A stretch of DNA of 64,000 bases, taken from contig NZ_JADOBE010000004.1 in the NCBI RefSeq assembly GCF_015637705.1, forward strand, positions 280,435-344,434, given 5' to 3'. Positions 49,631-59,171 of this stretch are shown here, one piece after another; the stretch's first letter is position 1; each line of letters begins with the position of its first letter. This DNA comes from Pseudomonas sp. N040. Its GTDB lineage: Bacteria > Pseudomonadota > Gammaproteobacteria > Pseudomonadales > Pseudomonadaceae. Below the pieces are notes generated by a model. That model did no database searches and was not told the DNA's origin. It was given only the letters and a program-made list of their open reading frames with translations. The position numbers were made by a program, and so were the translations under genes.

Positions 49631-51541
49631 CTAGTCGGCCTGAGCCAGTTGTTGTTCCAGTGTTTCGAGTAGTTCCAGCGCGCTCATCCAGGAGTCTTCC
49701 AGCTGCGCCTCGCGGCTTTTCAGGCGCGCCTGTTCGGCCAGCAGATCGCGCAACTCATCCTTGCGCGCCGCTTCATAGATAGCTGCATCGCCCAGCTGGG
49801 CTTCCACGCTGGCCAGCTGCTCATGCAGCTGCCCCAGGGACTTTTCCAGCTTCTCCGCCTCGCGCCGGTGCGGTGCCAGCTGCTGGCGCAGGGCCGCCGC
49901 GGCCTGGCGCTGGGCGCGTTTGTCGGTCTTGTCGGCAGCCGCTTCGCCACTGACGGCAGGCGCCTGTTGCGCGCGGTAGTCGACCAGCCAGCGCGCATAG
50001 TCATCAAGGTCGCCATCAAAGACCTCGACGCGACCATTGGCCACCAGCAGGAACTCGTCAGTAGTGCTTTTCAGCAGATGACGGTCGTGCGAGACCACCA
50101 GCACCGCGCCGGCAAAGTCCTGCAGCGCCATGGTCAGAGCCAGGCGCATTTCCAGATCAAGGTGGTTGGTCGGCTCATCCAGCAGCAGCAGGTTCGGCCG
50201 CTGCCAGGCGATCAGCGCCAGCGCCAGCCGGGCTTTCTCGCCACCAGAGAAATTCACCACCGCCTCGTCACAGCGCGGCCCGCGAAAATCGAAGCCACCG
50301 AGAAAGTCGCGCAGGGTCTGCTCGCGCTCGCTCGCGGCAATCCGCTGCAGGTGCAGCAGCGGACTGGCCTGGTCATCCAGCGAGTCCAGCTGATGCTGGG
50401 CAAAGTAGCCGATGGACAGATTCTCGCCACGCTGCAACCGGCCACCCAGCGGCTGCAACTCGCCAGCGAGGGTCTTGATCAGGGTCGACTTGCCGGCACC
50501 GTTGGGGCCCAGCAGGCCTATCCGCGCGCCGGGCGCCAGCTGCAGCTTGACCTTGTCCAGCACGGCCTTGTCGCCATACCCGAGGCGGCCTTCGGCGAGG
50601 TCGAGCAACGGGCTGGAAATCTTCTGCGACTCGCGAAAAGTGAAGTCGAACGGCGAATCGACATGCGCCGGCGCCAGCTCTTCCAGGCGCTCCAGCGCCT
50701 TGATGCGGCTCTGCGCCTGGCGGGCCTTGGTCGCCTGTGCCTTGAAGCGGGCGATGTATTTTTCCATGTGCGCACGCTGCGCCTGCTGCTTCTCGAAGGC
50801 CTGCTGCTGCTGGGCCAGGCGCTCGGCACGGGTGCGCTCGAAGGCCGAATAGCCACCGCGATAGAGGGTCAGCTTTTGCTGTTCCAGATGCACGATGTGG
50901 TCGACCACCGCATCGAGGAAGTCGCGGTCGTGGGAAATCAGCAGCAAGGTGCCGGGATAGCTTTTCAGCCAGTCTTCCAGCCAGAGAATGGCATCCAGAT
51001 CTAGGTGGTTGGTCGGCTCATCCAGCAGCAACAGGTCCGACGGACACATCAGTGCCTGCGCCAGGTTCAGGCGCATGCGCCAGCCACCGGAAAAGTCGCC
51101 GACCGGGCGCTCCATCTGCTCGTTGCTGAAACCCAGTCCGGCCAGCAGCTTGCGCGCCCGCGCGTCGGCGCTGTAGCCGTCGGCGCTGTCCAGATCGACA
51201 TGCAGGCGGGCGATCGCCGCACCGTCATGCGCCGCTTCGGCGCTGGCCAGCTCGCGCTGGATCGCACGCAGGTGCTGGTCGCCATCCAGCACATAGTCCG
51301 CCGCCTGGCGCTCGAGATCGCTGACTTCCTGCTGCATGTGGGCGATGCGCCAGTCCGGCGGCATCAGGCAATCGCCGCCGTCGGCGCTCAGTTCGCCGCG
51401 CAACAGGGCGAACAAACTCGACTTGCCGGCCCCATTGGCCCCAATCAAACCCGCCTTCTGCCCCGGATGCAGGGTAAGCTCAGCGCCATCAAGCAAACGC
51501 TGCGGGCCGCGCTGGAGAACAAGATTTTGCAGTCGAATCAT
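49631..51541 (-). CDS. ABC-F family ATPase (YheS-like)
   Basis: A 636-residue soluble protein with two ABC domains and no membrane segments. Domain 1 is GLIGANGAGKSSLFALLRGE with DFSGGWRMRLNLAQALMCPS and LLLLDEPTNHLDLDAILWLE. The linker (about residues 240-310) is charged and helical. Domain 2 is LGPNGAGKSTLIKTLAGELQ with NFSGGEKARLALALIAW and LLLLDEPTNHLDLEMRLALT. A C-terminal coiled coil ends in LLETLEQQLAQAD. The start at 51541 begins MIRLQNLVLQRGPQRLLDGA. ABC-F proteins act on the ribosome. Confidence 0.92.
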   Translation of the reverse strand: MIRLQNLVLQRGPQRLLDGAELTLHPGQKAGLIGANGAGKSSLFALLRGELSADGGDCLMPPDWRIAHMQQEVSDLERQAADYVLDGDQHLRAIQRELASAEAAHDGAAIARLHVDLDSADGYSADARARKLLAGLGFSNEQMERPVGDFSGGWRMRLNLAQALMCPSDLLLLDEPTNHLDLDAILWLEDWLKSYPGTLLLISHDRDFLDAVVDHIVHLEQQKLTLYRGGYSAFERTRAERLAQQQQAFEKQQAQRAHMEKYIARFKAQATKARQAQSRIKALERLEELAPAHVDSPFDFTFRESQKISSPLLDLAEGRLGYGDKAVLDKVKLQLAPGARIGLLGPNGAGKSTLIKTLAGELQPLGGRLQRGENLSIGYFAQHQLDSLDDQASPLLHLQRIAASEREQTLRDFLGGFDFRGPRCDEAVVNFSGGEKARLALALIAWQRPNLLLLDEPTNHLDLEMRLALTMALQDFAGAVLVVSHDRHLLKSTTDEFLLVANGRVEVFDGDLDDYARWLVDYRAQQAPAVSGEAAADKTDKRAQRQAAAALRQQLAPHRREAEKLEKSLGQLHEQLASVEAQLGDAAIYEAARKDELRDLLAEQARLKSREAQLEDSWMSALELLETLEQQLAQAD

Positions 51542-51680
51542 CTGATCCAGTCCGGGAGGTGCTGTCGGCGCGGTGTGCCGAACGCTAAAAGGGTTCAACA
51601 GCCGCTGCAGATAACACTCTACAGGCCGTCGCGGCGGCGGAGTTTATCAGCTTTCAGAGCCATACCGTCCGGAGTACGCC

Positions 51681-52136
51681 ATGTCGATTGATCTGTGGGG
51701 CTTTGCCCAAACGGTGTACGCCCATCCCGCCACGGAAAGGGCCTGCCTGCGCCTGCAGGCCAGTGGCGCCGATGTCTGCCTGCTACTGACCGGACTCTGG
51801 CTGGAACGGCGCCAGGCGACGTGCACCGAGGAACGCTGCGCGGCCCTGCAGGCCCTGGCCCGCCCCTGGCAGCACGAGGTGGTCAAGCCGTTGCGGCAAT
51901 TGCGCCTGAACTGGCGGCATGCGGCGCAGCAGGATCAGCAACTGGCGCAGTTGCGCGAACAGGTAAAGTCACTCGAACTGCAAGCCGAGCGCTCGCTGCT
52001 GCTGCAGCTTGAACAATTCAGCCGGGACTGGCCCGCAGAAGAGGCCGGCGACTGGCTGGGCAGCCTCGCCGGGATTGCCGGAAGGGATAACCGCGATGCG
52101 CTGGAGGAACTGCGCATCGCGGCCAGTGCCGCTTAA
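51681..52136 (+). CDS. TIGR02444-family protein
   Basis: A 151-residue soluble helical protein. It opens with MSIDLWGFAQTVYAHPATER, followed by the CLLLTGLWLERRQATCTEER segment. The C-terminal half has the conserved WQHEVVKPLRQLRLNWRHAA and a leucine-rich coiled region. The function is unknown. Its stop overlaps the convergent algP stop by 3 bases. Confidence 0.85.
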   Translation: MSIDLWGFAQTVYAHPATERACLRLQASGADVCLLLTGLWLERRQATCTEERCAALQALARPWQHEVVKPLRQLRLNWRHAAQQDQQLAQLREQVKSLELQAERSLLLQLEQFSRDWPAEEAGDWLGSLAGIAGRDNRDALEELRIAASAA

Positions 52137-52882
52137 ACGGCCGGCTTTGCTGGCGTAGCAGCGGGTGTCGCAGCCGCGGGAGCGGCGGCGGGTTTGGCGG
52201 CAGGCTTGCGCACGGCGGGCTTGCGGGCCACGGCGGGCTTGGCGGCAGCCGGTTTGGCGGCGGCCGCTGCTGGCTTGGCGGCAGCGGGTGTGCGCGGCCT
52301 GGCCGGAGCCTTCGCCGGTGCCTTGGCGGCGGGTTTGGTCGCCGGCTTGGCGGTAGCGGCTGGCGCTGGTTTTGCTGCGGCACGGGCAACCGGCTTGGCC
52401 GCTGCCTTGGCGGCGGGTTTGGCTGCAGCCTTTACCGGTGCGGCCTTGGCTGCCGGCGCCTTGGCTGCAGCAGGCTTGGCTTCACGCAGGTTCAGCGCCT
52501 TGCCGACGGCCTCGCGGACCTTGCTCACGCCCTGTGCCAGGGTCATGCTTTCCTGGGCATCGCGCTTGAGATCGGCAATGTACTGCAGGGTTTGCGCCTG
52601 CCGATCCTTCAGCGAGTCCAGCATGTCTTCCAGCTCGGCAACACTCTTGCGCGCCTTGGCCTGGGCCTTGGCCTTGCCGGCGGCGGCGGCATCCTGCAGC
52701 TTCAGCCGATTCTTGTGCAGCTTTTCCTGGGCCTTGCCACGTTCCTTTTCCAGCTTGCCGAGGATCGACTCGGCATCGGCCATGGCTTTCGCGCAGGCGT
52801 TTTCCAGATGGGCAACAAGGCTGGTGGAAAGATCCTGCAGCAGGTGCAGGGGGGTTGGAAGAGCTTTTTTCTTTGCCGGCAT
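52133..52882 (-). CDS. algP: AlgP, histone H1-like regulatory protein
   Basis: A 249-residue DNA-binding protein with a start at 52882 behind AGGAGG. The N-terminal half is helical and charged (LHLLQDLSTSLVAHLENACA, ESILGKLEKERGKAQEKLHK). The C-terminal 110 residues are a lysine/alanine/proline tail of KPAA-type repeats. P. aeruginosa AlgP is longer and its tail varies between strains. It condenses DNA and affects alginate gene expression. It lies beside algQ, as expected. Confidence 0.93.
   Translation of the reverse strand: MPAKKKALPTPLHLLQDLSTSLVAHLENACAKAMADAESILGKLEKERGKAQEKLHKNRLKLQDAAAAGKAKAQAKARKSVAELEDMLDSLKDRQAQTLQYIADLKRDAQESMTLAQGVSKVREAVGKALNLREAKPAAAKAPAAKAAPVKAAAKPAAKAAAKPVARAAAKPAPAATAKPATKPAAKAPAKAPARPRTPAAAKPAAAAAKPAAAKPAVARKPAVRKPAAKPAAAPAAATPAATPAKPAV
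52142..52476 (-). repeat. Imperfect KPAA-type repeat tract of algP
   Basis: Repeated codons for Lys-Pro-Ala-Ala and relatives in the algP tail. The units are related but imperfect. The GC-rich tandem structure is prone to slippage, which would change tail length without changing frame if units of 3n bases are lost. Confidence 0.7.
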
Positions 52883-53072
52883 GACTCGCCTCCTGGCGCG
52901 TTGGTTTTTTTCATAGTAGCCCCGGAGTGTCGGCCAGACCAGAACAGCCGGCGTAATTCTCGGCCATCCCGGGTGCATCTTCACGAGACTGTCATCTTCG
53001 CGGCTGGCCGGGCTGCTACAGGCCGTAAAACCGGCCAAGCCCGGGGCTTGCCGGCACACCGGTAGCCGCGCA

Positions 53073-53097
53073 GCAAAAACCCCCGGCATGCCGCCGG
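53073..53097 (-). terminator. Terminator after algQ
   Basis: CCGGC (53083-53087) and GCCGG (53093-53097) form a small stem with a 5-base loop. On the minus strand GGG and five T follow. It lies 45 bases past the algQ stop and separates algQ from algP. Confidence 0.65.
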
Positions 53098-53141
53098 CTG
53101 GCCTGCTGAAATGCTCGACGACCGCGTACGGCCGCCAGCCA

Positions 53142-53615
53142 TCAGGCTGGCTGTACGGCCTTCTGCTGGTGCGCGTTGTGCAGCACCTCGATCAGGCAGT
53201 CTTCCAGCTCGAAACGCTCCTGCAGCAAGCGGCCCAGCTGCTCGAGCTCGTCGTGCAGTGATTTGCTCTCACGACAGTCGCCGTTGTCGCAGTGATCATT
53301 GAATGCCAGTGCAGCCTGGGTAATTGCCTCGATCCGCGGGTATATCTGCCGGGCCAGCTCGAGGCCGCGCTGATCGTCAAAGGCGCGCGCTTCCTGCAGC
53401 AGCTGCTCGTAGATTTCGAAGTGGCCGGCCGAGACATAGTCGACCAGCACTTCACAGAAGCCTTGCAGGTCAACGGCATTGGCCGCCGGGGCATGTTGGT
53501 CGACATTCAGCTCTTTGTAGGTGCTAACCAGCTGACGGCGCTCTTGTAGCCAGCGATCAATCATCAGGTGCAACCCACCCCAGCGTTCCTGGGCATTTTG
53601 GCAGCTCTCTAACAT
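53142..53615 (-). CDS. algQ: AlgQ/Rsd anti-sigma-70 factor
   Basis: A 157-residue helical protein that binds sigma-70 domain 4 and lets alternative sigma factors compete. It begins [20 protein letters not shown]. Rsd/AlgQ features are [40 protein letters not shown] and the C-terminal [20 protein letters not shown]. It is close to algP and one gene apart from dsbB, as in P. aeruginosa. Confidence 0.95.
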   Translation of the reverse strand: MLESCQNAQERWGGLHLMIDRWLQERRQLVSTYKELNVDQHAPAANAVDLQGFCEVLVDYVSAGHFEIYEQLLQEARAFDDQRGLELARQIYPRIEAITQAALAFNDHCDNGDCRESKSLHDELEQLGRLLQERFELEDCLIEVLHNAHQQKAVQPA

Positions 53616-53797
53616 GATGCTTTCGCTTCCCTTGGTGTCTTGATTTTATTGCCGATCCTCAGGGCTCAAGATGCCTCAGGCAAGATCGCCTGGGAAGGCG
53701 TGATCGGCGCAGCGCTGGCAAACAGCGCGGGAAAACAGAGTATTCCGCACGGCGCACGCCTACAACCCGGGCCCTGCGGAAAGTTTCATACGGCTGT

Positions 53798-54340
53798 TTA
53801 ATCCCGGGCAGATCGCGGCAGCGGCCTGGTGAAACTGAGGGTCACCTCGCCCAGGTCAACCCCCCACTTGGACATCCGCGCGCGGTTCAGCATCACGCGC
53901 TGATCGAGCAGAAACATCCAGTCGTCAAAGTCGACCACATAGGTGTCCCCGTCGACCTTCAGCAATAGCTGGTAACGCCAGTGCAAAGCATTGCCGGAGA
54001 GCTCGCCAATGGCTTCGCCGAGCACATCGGCAGCCGTGCCGCGCCAACTCCCGTCGGCTTGCCGGCGCAGCGTCCAGACGCGCCGCTCGGTGGTGCCATC
54101 GCTGTAGGTGAAGCGCTCGTCCAGAGTCCCGACATCGCCTTGCCAACTGCCGGTCAGGGCCACATGGAAGCGCTTGACCACCTCGCCCGAGCGGTTCTGG
54201 AACATGCCCCAGGCTTCCAGTTCGCCGTTGAAATACTCATCCAGCTGCAGCGCGGGCTGTTGCTGCGCATAACGCTCAATCGAATGGTTGCTGCAGCCGG
54301 CAAGCAGGCAAAAGACAAAGACCACGACAAGGCGACACAT
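53798..54340 (-). CDS. DUF3833-family lipoprotein
   Basis: A 180-residue lipoprotein. The start at 54340 follows GAGG. The signal MCRLVVVFVFCLLAGCSNHS contains the lipobox LAGC with Cys16 as the lipid site. The mature part includes LDEYFNGELEAWGMFQNRSG and DGTTERRVWTLRRQADGSWR, with WMFLLDQRVMLNRARMSKWG in the DUF3833 pattern. It is periplasm-facing; no function is known. It lies between dsbB and algQ. Confidence 0.85.
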   Translation of the reverse strand: MCRLVVVFVFCLLAGCSNHSIERYAQQQPALQLDEYFNGELEAWGMFQNRSGEVVKRFHVALTGSWQGDVGTLDERFTYSDGTTERRVWTLRRQADGSWRGTAADVLGEAIGELSGNALHWRYQLLLKVDGDTYVVDFDDWMFLLDQRVMLNRARMSKWGVDLGEVTLSFTRPLPRSARD

Positions 54341-54380
54341 GGTGGATGACCTCGATAAAGCGGCGCATGGCCGGCCAGCG

Positions 54381-54872
54381 TCAGGCCCGGCGCAGCAACT
54401 GCACCAGGCCGAAGAGCAGCATGCCGGCAAAGGCCAGCAGACTCCATTCGGGCAGGCTCAGGGTAAACAGCGTCCAGCTGACCTCGGCACAGTCGGCGCT
54501 GCCATGCAGCACCACGCGGACGATTTCCTGGAACGGCAGGGCGTCCATCAGGTAATCCAGCGGCGGGATGCAGGCGGGCAACTGGTCGGCCGGCACTGTC
54601 TGCAGGTAGACCTGGCGCGCCGCGGTACCGCCACCGGCGGCAGCCAACAGCAACAGCAGCAGGGCGTACAGGCGCTGGCCGAGCAGGCCCGGACCCTGCA
54701 GGGCGGCCAGCAGGCACACCAGGCCGAACAGGATCACGCAGATGCGCTGCACCACGCACAGCGGACAGGGCTCCAGGCCGACCACATGCTCGAGGTAGAG
54801 CGCACCGAGCATGACCAGCAGGCAGCCGATGAAGGCCAGCAGAAACAGGGCACGCGAACTGACAAAGGGCAT
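54381..54872 (-). CDS. dsbB: Disulfide bond formation protein DsbB (DsbH in Pseudomonas)
   Basis: A 163-residue inner-membrane protein with four segments. The first periplasmic loop holds the CxxC pair in GLEPCPLCVVQRICVILFG, Cys36 and Cys39. The second loop holds the other Cys pair, one in LPACIPPLDYLMDALPFQEI and one in HGSADCAEVSWTLF. It reoxidises DsbA and passes electrons to quinone. Start at 54872. Confidence 0.93.
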   Translation of the reverse strand: MPFVSSRALFLLAFIGCLLVMLGALYLEHVVGLEPCPLCVVQRICVILFGLVCLLAALQGPGLLGQRLYALLLLLLAAAGGGTAARQVYLQTVPADQLPACIPPLDYLMDALPFQEIVRVVLHGSADCAEVSWTLFTLSLPEWSLLAFAGMLLFGLVQLLRRA

Positions 54873-54992
54873 GGTGGCTCCGGAAAGGGCAGGAAGACCG
54901 CTACGGTAAGGAAAGCCCGCCAGGCTTTCAAGGCTGAAGGACCGGCCGGCGGATCAAACCGGCCAGGCAGCCGATCAAAGGCCGCAAGCGGT

Positions 54993-56228
54993 TCAGCCCG
55001 CCAGCTTGCCGAGCGGCGGCAACGGCAGCGCCGGCAATGCCTGGCCGAGCAGCTCCAGGCCCTGCTGGTACAGCTGATGGCTGCGTTCGACCTCGCCCAG
55101 GCGACCGAGCAGGCGCGCCAGTTCCGTGCAGCTTTCCGCCGCCGGCTGCAAGACCAGGCTGGCCTCGAAGTAGTCCCGTGCCTTGCCCCACAGGCCGGCA
55201 CTCAGACACAGGCGACCCAGGCTGAGCAGCAACAGCGGATCCTTGGGCTGCTGCGGCAGCCAGCCTTCGGCCGTGTGCAGCTGCTGCAACGCATCGCTGC
55301 CGCGCAGCAGGCCGTAAAGACGCACCAGACGCGCGTCATAGTTGAGTCTGATGGCCTTGCGCAGCAGTTGTTCGGCTTCGGCATCGGCGCCCAGCCGGTG
55401 CAGCTGCCCGGCATAGCCGAGGAGCAATTCCGGCTGCTGGCGCAGGCTCGCCGATACCTGCTGCCAGGCGGCGTTGAGCGCCTGCAGCGTATCGCCGCCC
55501 TCCTGCGCGACCTCGTCCAGGCGGCCCTGCCAGGTCTGCAACTCCAGCGTCGACAGCTCTTGCGTACTCAGTGCCTTGCTCTTGCGCAGTTGCGGCAGCA
55601 GGCCGAGCAACGCAGAAAAATCACGGCTGTCGCGATACAGCCAGGCCAGTTCGCGCAAGACCTGGTGATGCTCCGGGTAACGCTGTTGCATGGCCTGCAG
55701 GGTTTCGCGGGCCGCCGCGCGATCACCGCGCGTCACCTGCAGTTCAGCATGCGCCAGGGCCACGGCCAGCTCCGCCCTGGGCTGGCGGTTGAGCGCCCGC
55801 TCCAGCAGCGCATCGGCCTCCGCGGACTTGCCCAGCTGCTGCGCCGCCCGCGCCGCGCCGAGGTAATACATCAGCGGCTGCTCGGAACCCTCGGCGGCCC
55901 GCAACAGATGGCGCTGCGCGCGCACCCAGCGGCCTTCCTGCAGGTCCATGAAACCCTGCTCGGCGGACAAGCGGGCACGGCGGCTCCGGTTGCGCCCCGA
56001 CCATGGATTGACCAGACCGATCGAACCGAGCAGCAGGCCGAGGAGAAAGCGCAGGCCATAAAACAGCGCCCAGACCGCCGCAACCAGTCCCAGCGTTGCC
56101 CACAGGCTGGCCTCGAAACGAAAGCCCTGATAGGCAACCAGCACATAGCCGGCATTCTGCGCGATGGCCATACCCAGTGCCGCCGCCCCGGCTACCACCA
56201 GCAGAAGCAGCAGGGCCAGGCGGTTCAT
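54993..56228 (-). CDS. hemY: HemY-like inner-membrane TPR protein
   Basis: A 411-residue protein. The start at 56228 overlaps the hemX stop by ATGA. Two membrane segments come first (LALLLLLVVAGAAALGMAIA and ATLGLVAAVWALFYGLRFLL), then a cytoplasmic domain of helical TPR-like repeats such as AEADALLERALNRQPRAELA and ARETLQAMQQRYPEHHQVLR. HemY of this type sits in the hemCDXY operon and is thought to organise heme-pathway enzymes at the membrane. It is not the protoporphyrinogen oxidase of the same name in Gram-positives. Confidence 0.93.
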   Translation of the reverse strand: MNRLALLLLLVVAGAAALGMAIAQNAGYVLVAYQGFRFEASLWATLGLVAAVWALFYGLRFLLGLLLGSIGLVNPWSGRNRSRRARLSAEQGFMDLQEGRWVRAQRHLLRAAEGSEQPLMYYLGAARAAQQLGKSAEADALLERALNRQPRAELAVALAHAELQVTRGDRAAARETLQAMQQRYPEHHQVLRELAWLYRDSRDFSALLGLLPQLRKSKALSTQELSTLELQTWQGRLDEVAQEGGDTLQALNAAWQQVSASLRQQPELLLGYAGQLHRLGADAEAEQLLRKAIRLNYDARLVRLYGLLRGSDALQQLHTAEGWLPQQPKDPLLLLSLGRLCLSAGLWGKARDYFEASLVLQPAAESCTELARLLGRLGEVERSHQLYQQGLELLGQALPALPLPPLGKLAG

Positions 56229-57328
56229 GGCTGCTCTCCCGGGGCAGCTGCGGCTGGCTGCTCCTCCGCCTGCAAGCGCCGCGCGATATAGGCCTGCAAC
56301 GCCGCCAGGGCCGGCTGCAGGTCGGGCACGCTGATCGAGACCGGCTGGCTGGCGAGCTGCTCGATACTGGCGAGCAGCGCGCGGGCCTGGGCATTGTCCT
56401 GCTGAAAGGTCGCCTGGAGGATGGCCGCGGCCTGGCGCAGGGCCACCGGATAGACCTTGGCGTCGGCATTCAGCGCCGCCCACTGCGCCTGCTCCAGAGC
56501 CAGACTGAGGGCCAGGCGCACCTGATCGAGCTGCTCGCCGGCGAGCAGCGGACGTACATCCTGGCTGGCATCCAGCTGGATGCGGAAATACCGCGACAGG
56601 CGCTCCCGCCACTGGGCCAGGCGATTGCTGCCATCGCCTTCGGCGGCGGCGCTGGCAAATACTTCGCCGCTGCTGGTGAACACCGGCGCCAGCGGCTGCA
56701 GGCCGGGAACCTGCTCGCGCAGCGCCGCCAACTGCAGAAACAGCCCGCTGCGATCCGGCTGCTCGACGCTGCGCAGCGACTGCAACAGTTTGGCCACCTG
56801 CTCGCGGGCGGCGAACGCATCCGGATCATCCTGTTCGCGCAGAATCTCGTTGACGCCCTGCACCAGCACCAGCGCACTGTTGATGTCCTGCAGGGCCACC
56901 AGGCGCAGGCTGGCCAATCGCAGCAGGTGCTCCGCCTCGGCCAGCCGCCAGCTCTGGCGACTGGCGCCGAGCACGCGCGACACGCGCTGGTTGAGCGCCT
57001 GCTGGTCGCCCTGCAGCTGGGTCAGCAGCTGCTGCTGGGCCGCCAGTTCGGCGACCGGGGCAAAATTGGCCAGCCTGTCCTGCAGCAGCCGGCCGCGGCC
57101 GTCCAGCCCGCTGACCTGCTCGTGCAGGGCGTCCAGCTGTGCCTGCAGCGTCGAGCGGGCTTGCAGTTGCTGTTGTTGCCAGATGCCCCAGCCGGCGGCA
57201 GCCGCCGCCAGCAACGCCACCAGCAACGCCAGCCAGGCCAGGCCGCGGCCGGGAACCCTGGCACGGGCCGCGGCGGGCGGACGAGAAGACACAACGGCTG
57301 GTTCGACGGGTATGGCTGCTTCGCTCAC
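56225..57328 (-). CDS. hemX: HemX-type uroporphyrinogen-III methyltransferase-like membrane protein
   Basis: A 367-residue protein. One membrane segment (LAWLALLVALLAAAAAGWGI, about residues 30-49) leads to a coiled-coil and helical region. It has RSTLQAQLDALHEQVSGLDG, SWRLAEAEHLLRLASLRLVA and RYFRIQLDASQDVRPLLAGE. This is the HemX family pattern, and no methyltransferase catalytic motif is seen. Probably a scaffold rather than an enzyme. Lies between hemD and hemY in the operon. Confidence 0.9.
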   Translation of the reverse strand: MSEAAIPVEPAVVSSRPPAAARARVPGRGLAWLALLVALLAAAAAGWGIWQQQQLQARSTLQAQLDALHEQVSGLDGRGRLLQDRLANFAPVAELAAQQQLLTQLQGDQQALNQRVSRVLGASRQSWRLAEAEHLLRLASLRLVALQDINSALVLVQGVNEILREQDDPDAFAAREQVAKLLQSLRSVEQPDRSGLFLQLAALREQVPGLQPLAPVFTSSGEVFASAAAEGDGSNRLAQWRERLSRYFRIQLDASQDVRPLLAGEQLDQVRLALSLALEQAQWAALNADAKVYPVALRQAAAILQATFQQDNAQARALLASIEQLASQPVSISVPDLQPALAALQAYIARRLQAEEQPAAAAPGEQP

Positions 57329-57346
57329 GGTCTTATCCTTCTCGCT

Positions 57347-58114
57347 TCAGTGCGCCGGGACAGGTTCTGCCTGCAACGCGTCCAGCAGGGCCGCGGCGCT
57401 GGCGCCACGGCAATCGACAACATGTTGCGCACCCGCGGCCCGGGCCTGTGCCGCGACCCGCTGGCTGGGCACAAACAGCGGCAAGCCCGCCAGCTGTGGC
57501 CAGTCGCCAGCCGCCAGTTGGCGCAAGTGCTCCAGCCCTTGGCCACTGCTGACCAGCAGGCCGTTGAGCCGTTCTGCGCGGATCCGCTCACACAGGCTGC
57601 CTGCCGGGTAGTCCGGCAAGGTGCGCCGGTAGAGGCAAAGATAGTCAACCGTGACCCCCTGCGCGCGCAAGCGTTCGGCAAGCAGTTCGCGTCCGCCCTC
57701 ACCCTTGATGATCAGTACCCGCGGCTCGGCAACCTGCACGGCACTGCGCAGTTGCGGCAGCTGCAGCAATGCTTCGCTGTCCTCGCCGGACGCTGGCCAG
57801 CAGGCATTCAGCCCGTGATCGGCAAGCAGCCGGCCGGTTGCCGCGCCGACGCTGAACCATGGCTGCTGCGGGGGTTGCGGCCAGTAGCGGGCGAGCCGTT
57901 CCAGGCCCAGGCGGGCGGCGGCCTTGCTGACCACGATGACCGCGGCATAGCGCTCCAGGTCAAGCATCCGGGCGCGCTGCCCGGGGGTTTCCGGTAACGC
58001 CTGGATCGCCAGCAGCGGCAGGCTGCTGGTGAATACGCCGTGCTCGGCGAGGGTCGCGGCCAGGCTTTTGGCCTCCTCGGCCGGGCGCGTCAGCAGCAGG
58101 CGCCAAGCGCTCAC
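57347..58114 (-). CDS. hemD: Uroporphyrinogen-III synthase
   Basis: A 255-residue enzyme that cyclises hydroxymethylbilane with ring D inversion. The start is GTG 58114, sharing GTGA with the hemC stop. The protein begins [20 protein letters not shown] after the initiator. HemD sequences are weakly conserved, but [20 protein letters not shown] and [19 protein letters not shown] fit. [20 protein letters not shown] and the [13 protein letters not shown] segment also fit. Gene order hemC-hemD-hemX supports the call. Confidence 0.93.
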   Translation of the reverse strand: MSAWRLLLTRPAEEAKSLAATLAEHGVFTSSLPLLAIQALPETPGQRARMLDLERYAAVIVVSKAAARLGLERLARYWPQPPQQPWFSVGAATGRLLADHGLNACWPASGEDSEALLQLPQLRSAVQVAEPRVLIIKGEGGRELLAERLRAQGVTVDYLCLYRRTLPDYPAGSLCERIRAERLNGLLVSSGQGLEHLRQLAAGDWPQLAGLPLFVPSQRVAAQARAAGAQHVVDCRGASAAALLDALQAEPVPAH

Positions 58115-59052
58115 GGATGGCCGGCCTCGCCATACACGGCCTTGAGGATGTCCGCCGCGCCCTGCGCCAGCAACGCCTCGGCCACCTGCACCCCCAGCGC
58201 CTCGGCAGCCTCGGCGACAGCACGCCCCTCGGCACGCAACAGCTGGCCGCCGTCCGGCTGACCGACCAGCCCGCGCAGCCACAGTTGATCGCCCTCAAGT
58301 AGCGCATAACAGGCGATCGGCACCTGGCAACCACCATTCAGGTGCTTGTTCAGCGCCCGCTCGGCAGTCACCCGCAGCGCCGTTTCGGCGTGGTGCAACG
58401 GGGCGAGCAAGGCATGGATGTCGCTGTCGGCACTGCGGCACTCGATGCCCACGGCGCCCTGGCCGCCCGCCGGCAGGCTGTCCTCGGTGCTGATCGAGGA
58501 ACGGATGCGCGGCGCAAAGCCGAGGCGGATCAGCCCGGCCGCGGCGAGAATGATGGCGTCGTACTCACCGGCATCCAGCTTGGCCAGGCGGGTGTTGACG
58601 TTGCCACGCAGGAAGCGGATCTGCAGGTCCGGCCGCCGCGCCAGCAACTGGGCCTGGCGACGCAGGCTGGAGGTGCCGACCACACTGCCGGCCGGCAGGG
58701 CGTCAAGACTGGCATAGGTGTTGGAGACAAAGGCATCGCGCGGGTCTTCGCGCTCGCAGATGCAGAACAGGCCGAGCCCCGCGGGAAAATCCATCGGCAC
58801 GTCCTTCATCGAATGCACCGCGATATCCGCCTCGTTGTCCAGCAGCGCGGTTTCCAGTTCCTTGACGAACAGGCCCTTGCCGCCGATCTTCGCCAGCGGC
58901 GCATCGAGCAGCTTGTCACCGCGACTGACCATCGGCACCAGGCTGACCTGGATGCCCGGATGCGCCCGTTCCAGGGCAGCCTTGACGAATTCGGCCTGCC
59001 ACAGGGCCAGGGCACTCTTGCGGGTTGCGATGCGGATCGGGCGGAAGGACAT
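58111..59052 (-). CDS. hemC: Porphobilinogen deaminase (hydroxymethylbilane synthase)
   Basis: A 313-residue enzyme with a start at 59052 ([20 protein letters not shown]). It polymerises four porphobilinogens on a dipyrromethane cofactor, which attaches to the Cys in [20 protein letters not shown]. Other motifs are [40 protein letters not shown] and [20 protein letters not shown]. First gene of the hemCDXY operon. Its 3' end overlaps hemD. Confidence 0.98.
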   Translation of the reverse strand: MSFRPIRIATRKSALALWQAEFVKAALERAHPGIQVSLVPMVSRGDKLLDAPLAKIGGKGLFVKELETALLDNEADIAVHSMKDVPMDFPAGLGLFCICEREDPRDAFVSNTYASLDALPAGSVVGTSSLRRQAQLLARRPDLQIRFLRGNVNTRLAKLDAGEYDAIILAAAGLIRLGFAPRIRSSISTEDSLPAGGQGAVGIECRSADSDIHALLAPLHHAETALRVTAERALNKHLNGGCQVPIACYALLEGDQLWLRGLVGQPDGGQLLRAEGRAVAEAAEALGVQVAEALLAQGAADILKAVYGEAGHP

Positions 59053-59171
59053 GGTGACTCTCGGACGATGAGGAGCCGGCATCATAACAGGCCGCCCGCC
59101 CACCAAGGCAGCACCGCCAGCGGCCGCCGGGATACCGTGCGACCCTCCGGGCGGGAGCTGGACAGTGCTTG

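Noticed and set aside
52142..52476. CRISPR-like or satellite repeat array
   Set aside because: The units are in-frame codons of the algP tail and there are no regular unique spacers.
54288..57997. Long plus-strand frames of more than 600 codons opposite hemY, hemX and hemD
   Set aside because: They mirror well-supported heme genes, are rich in Gln, Arg and Ala without motifs, and lack start signals.
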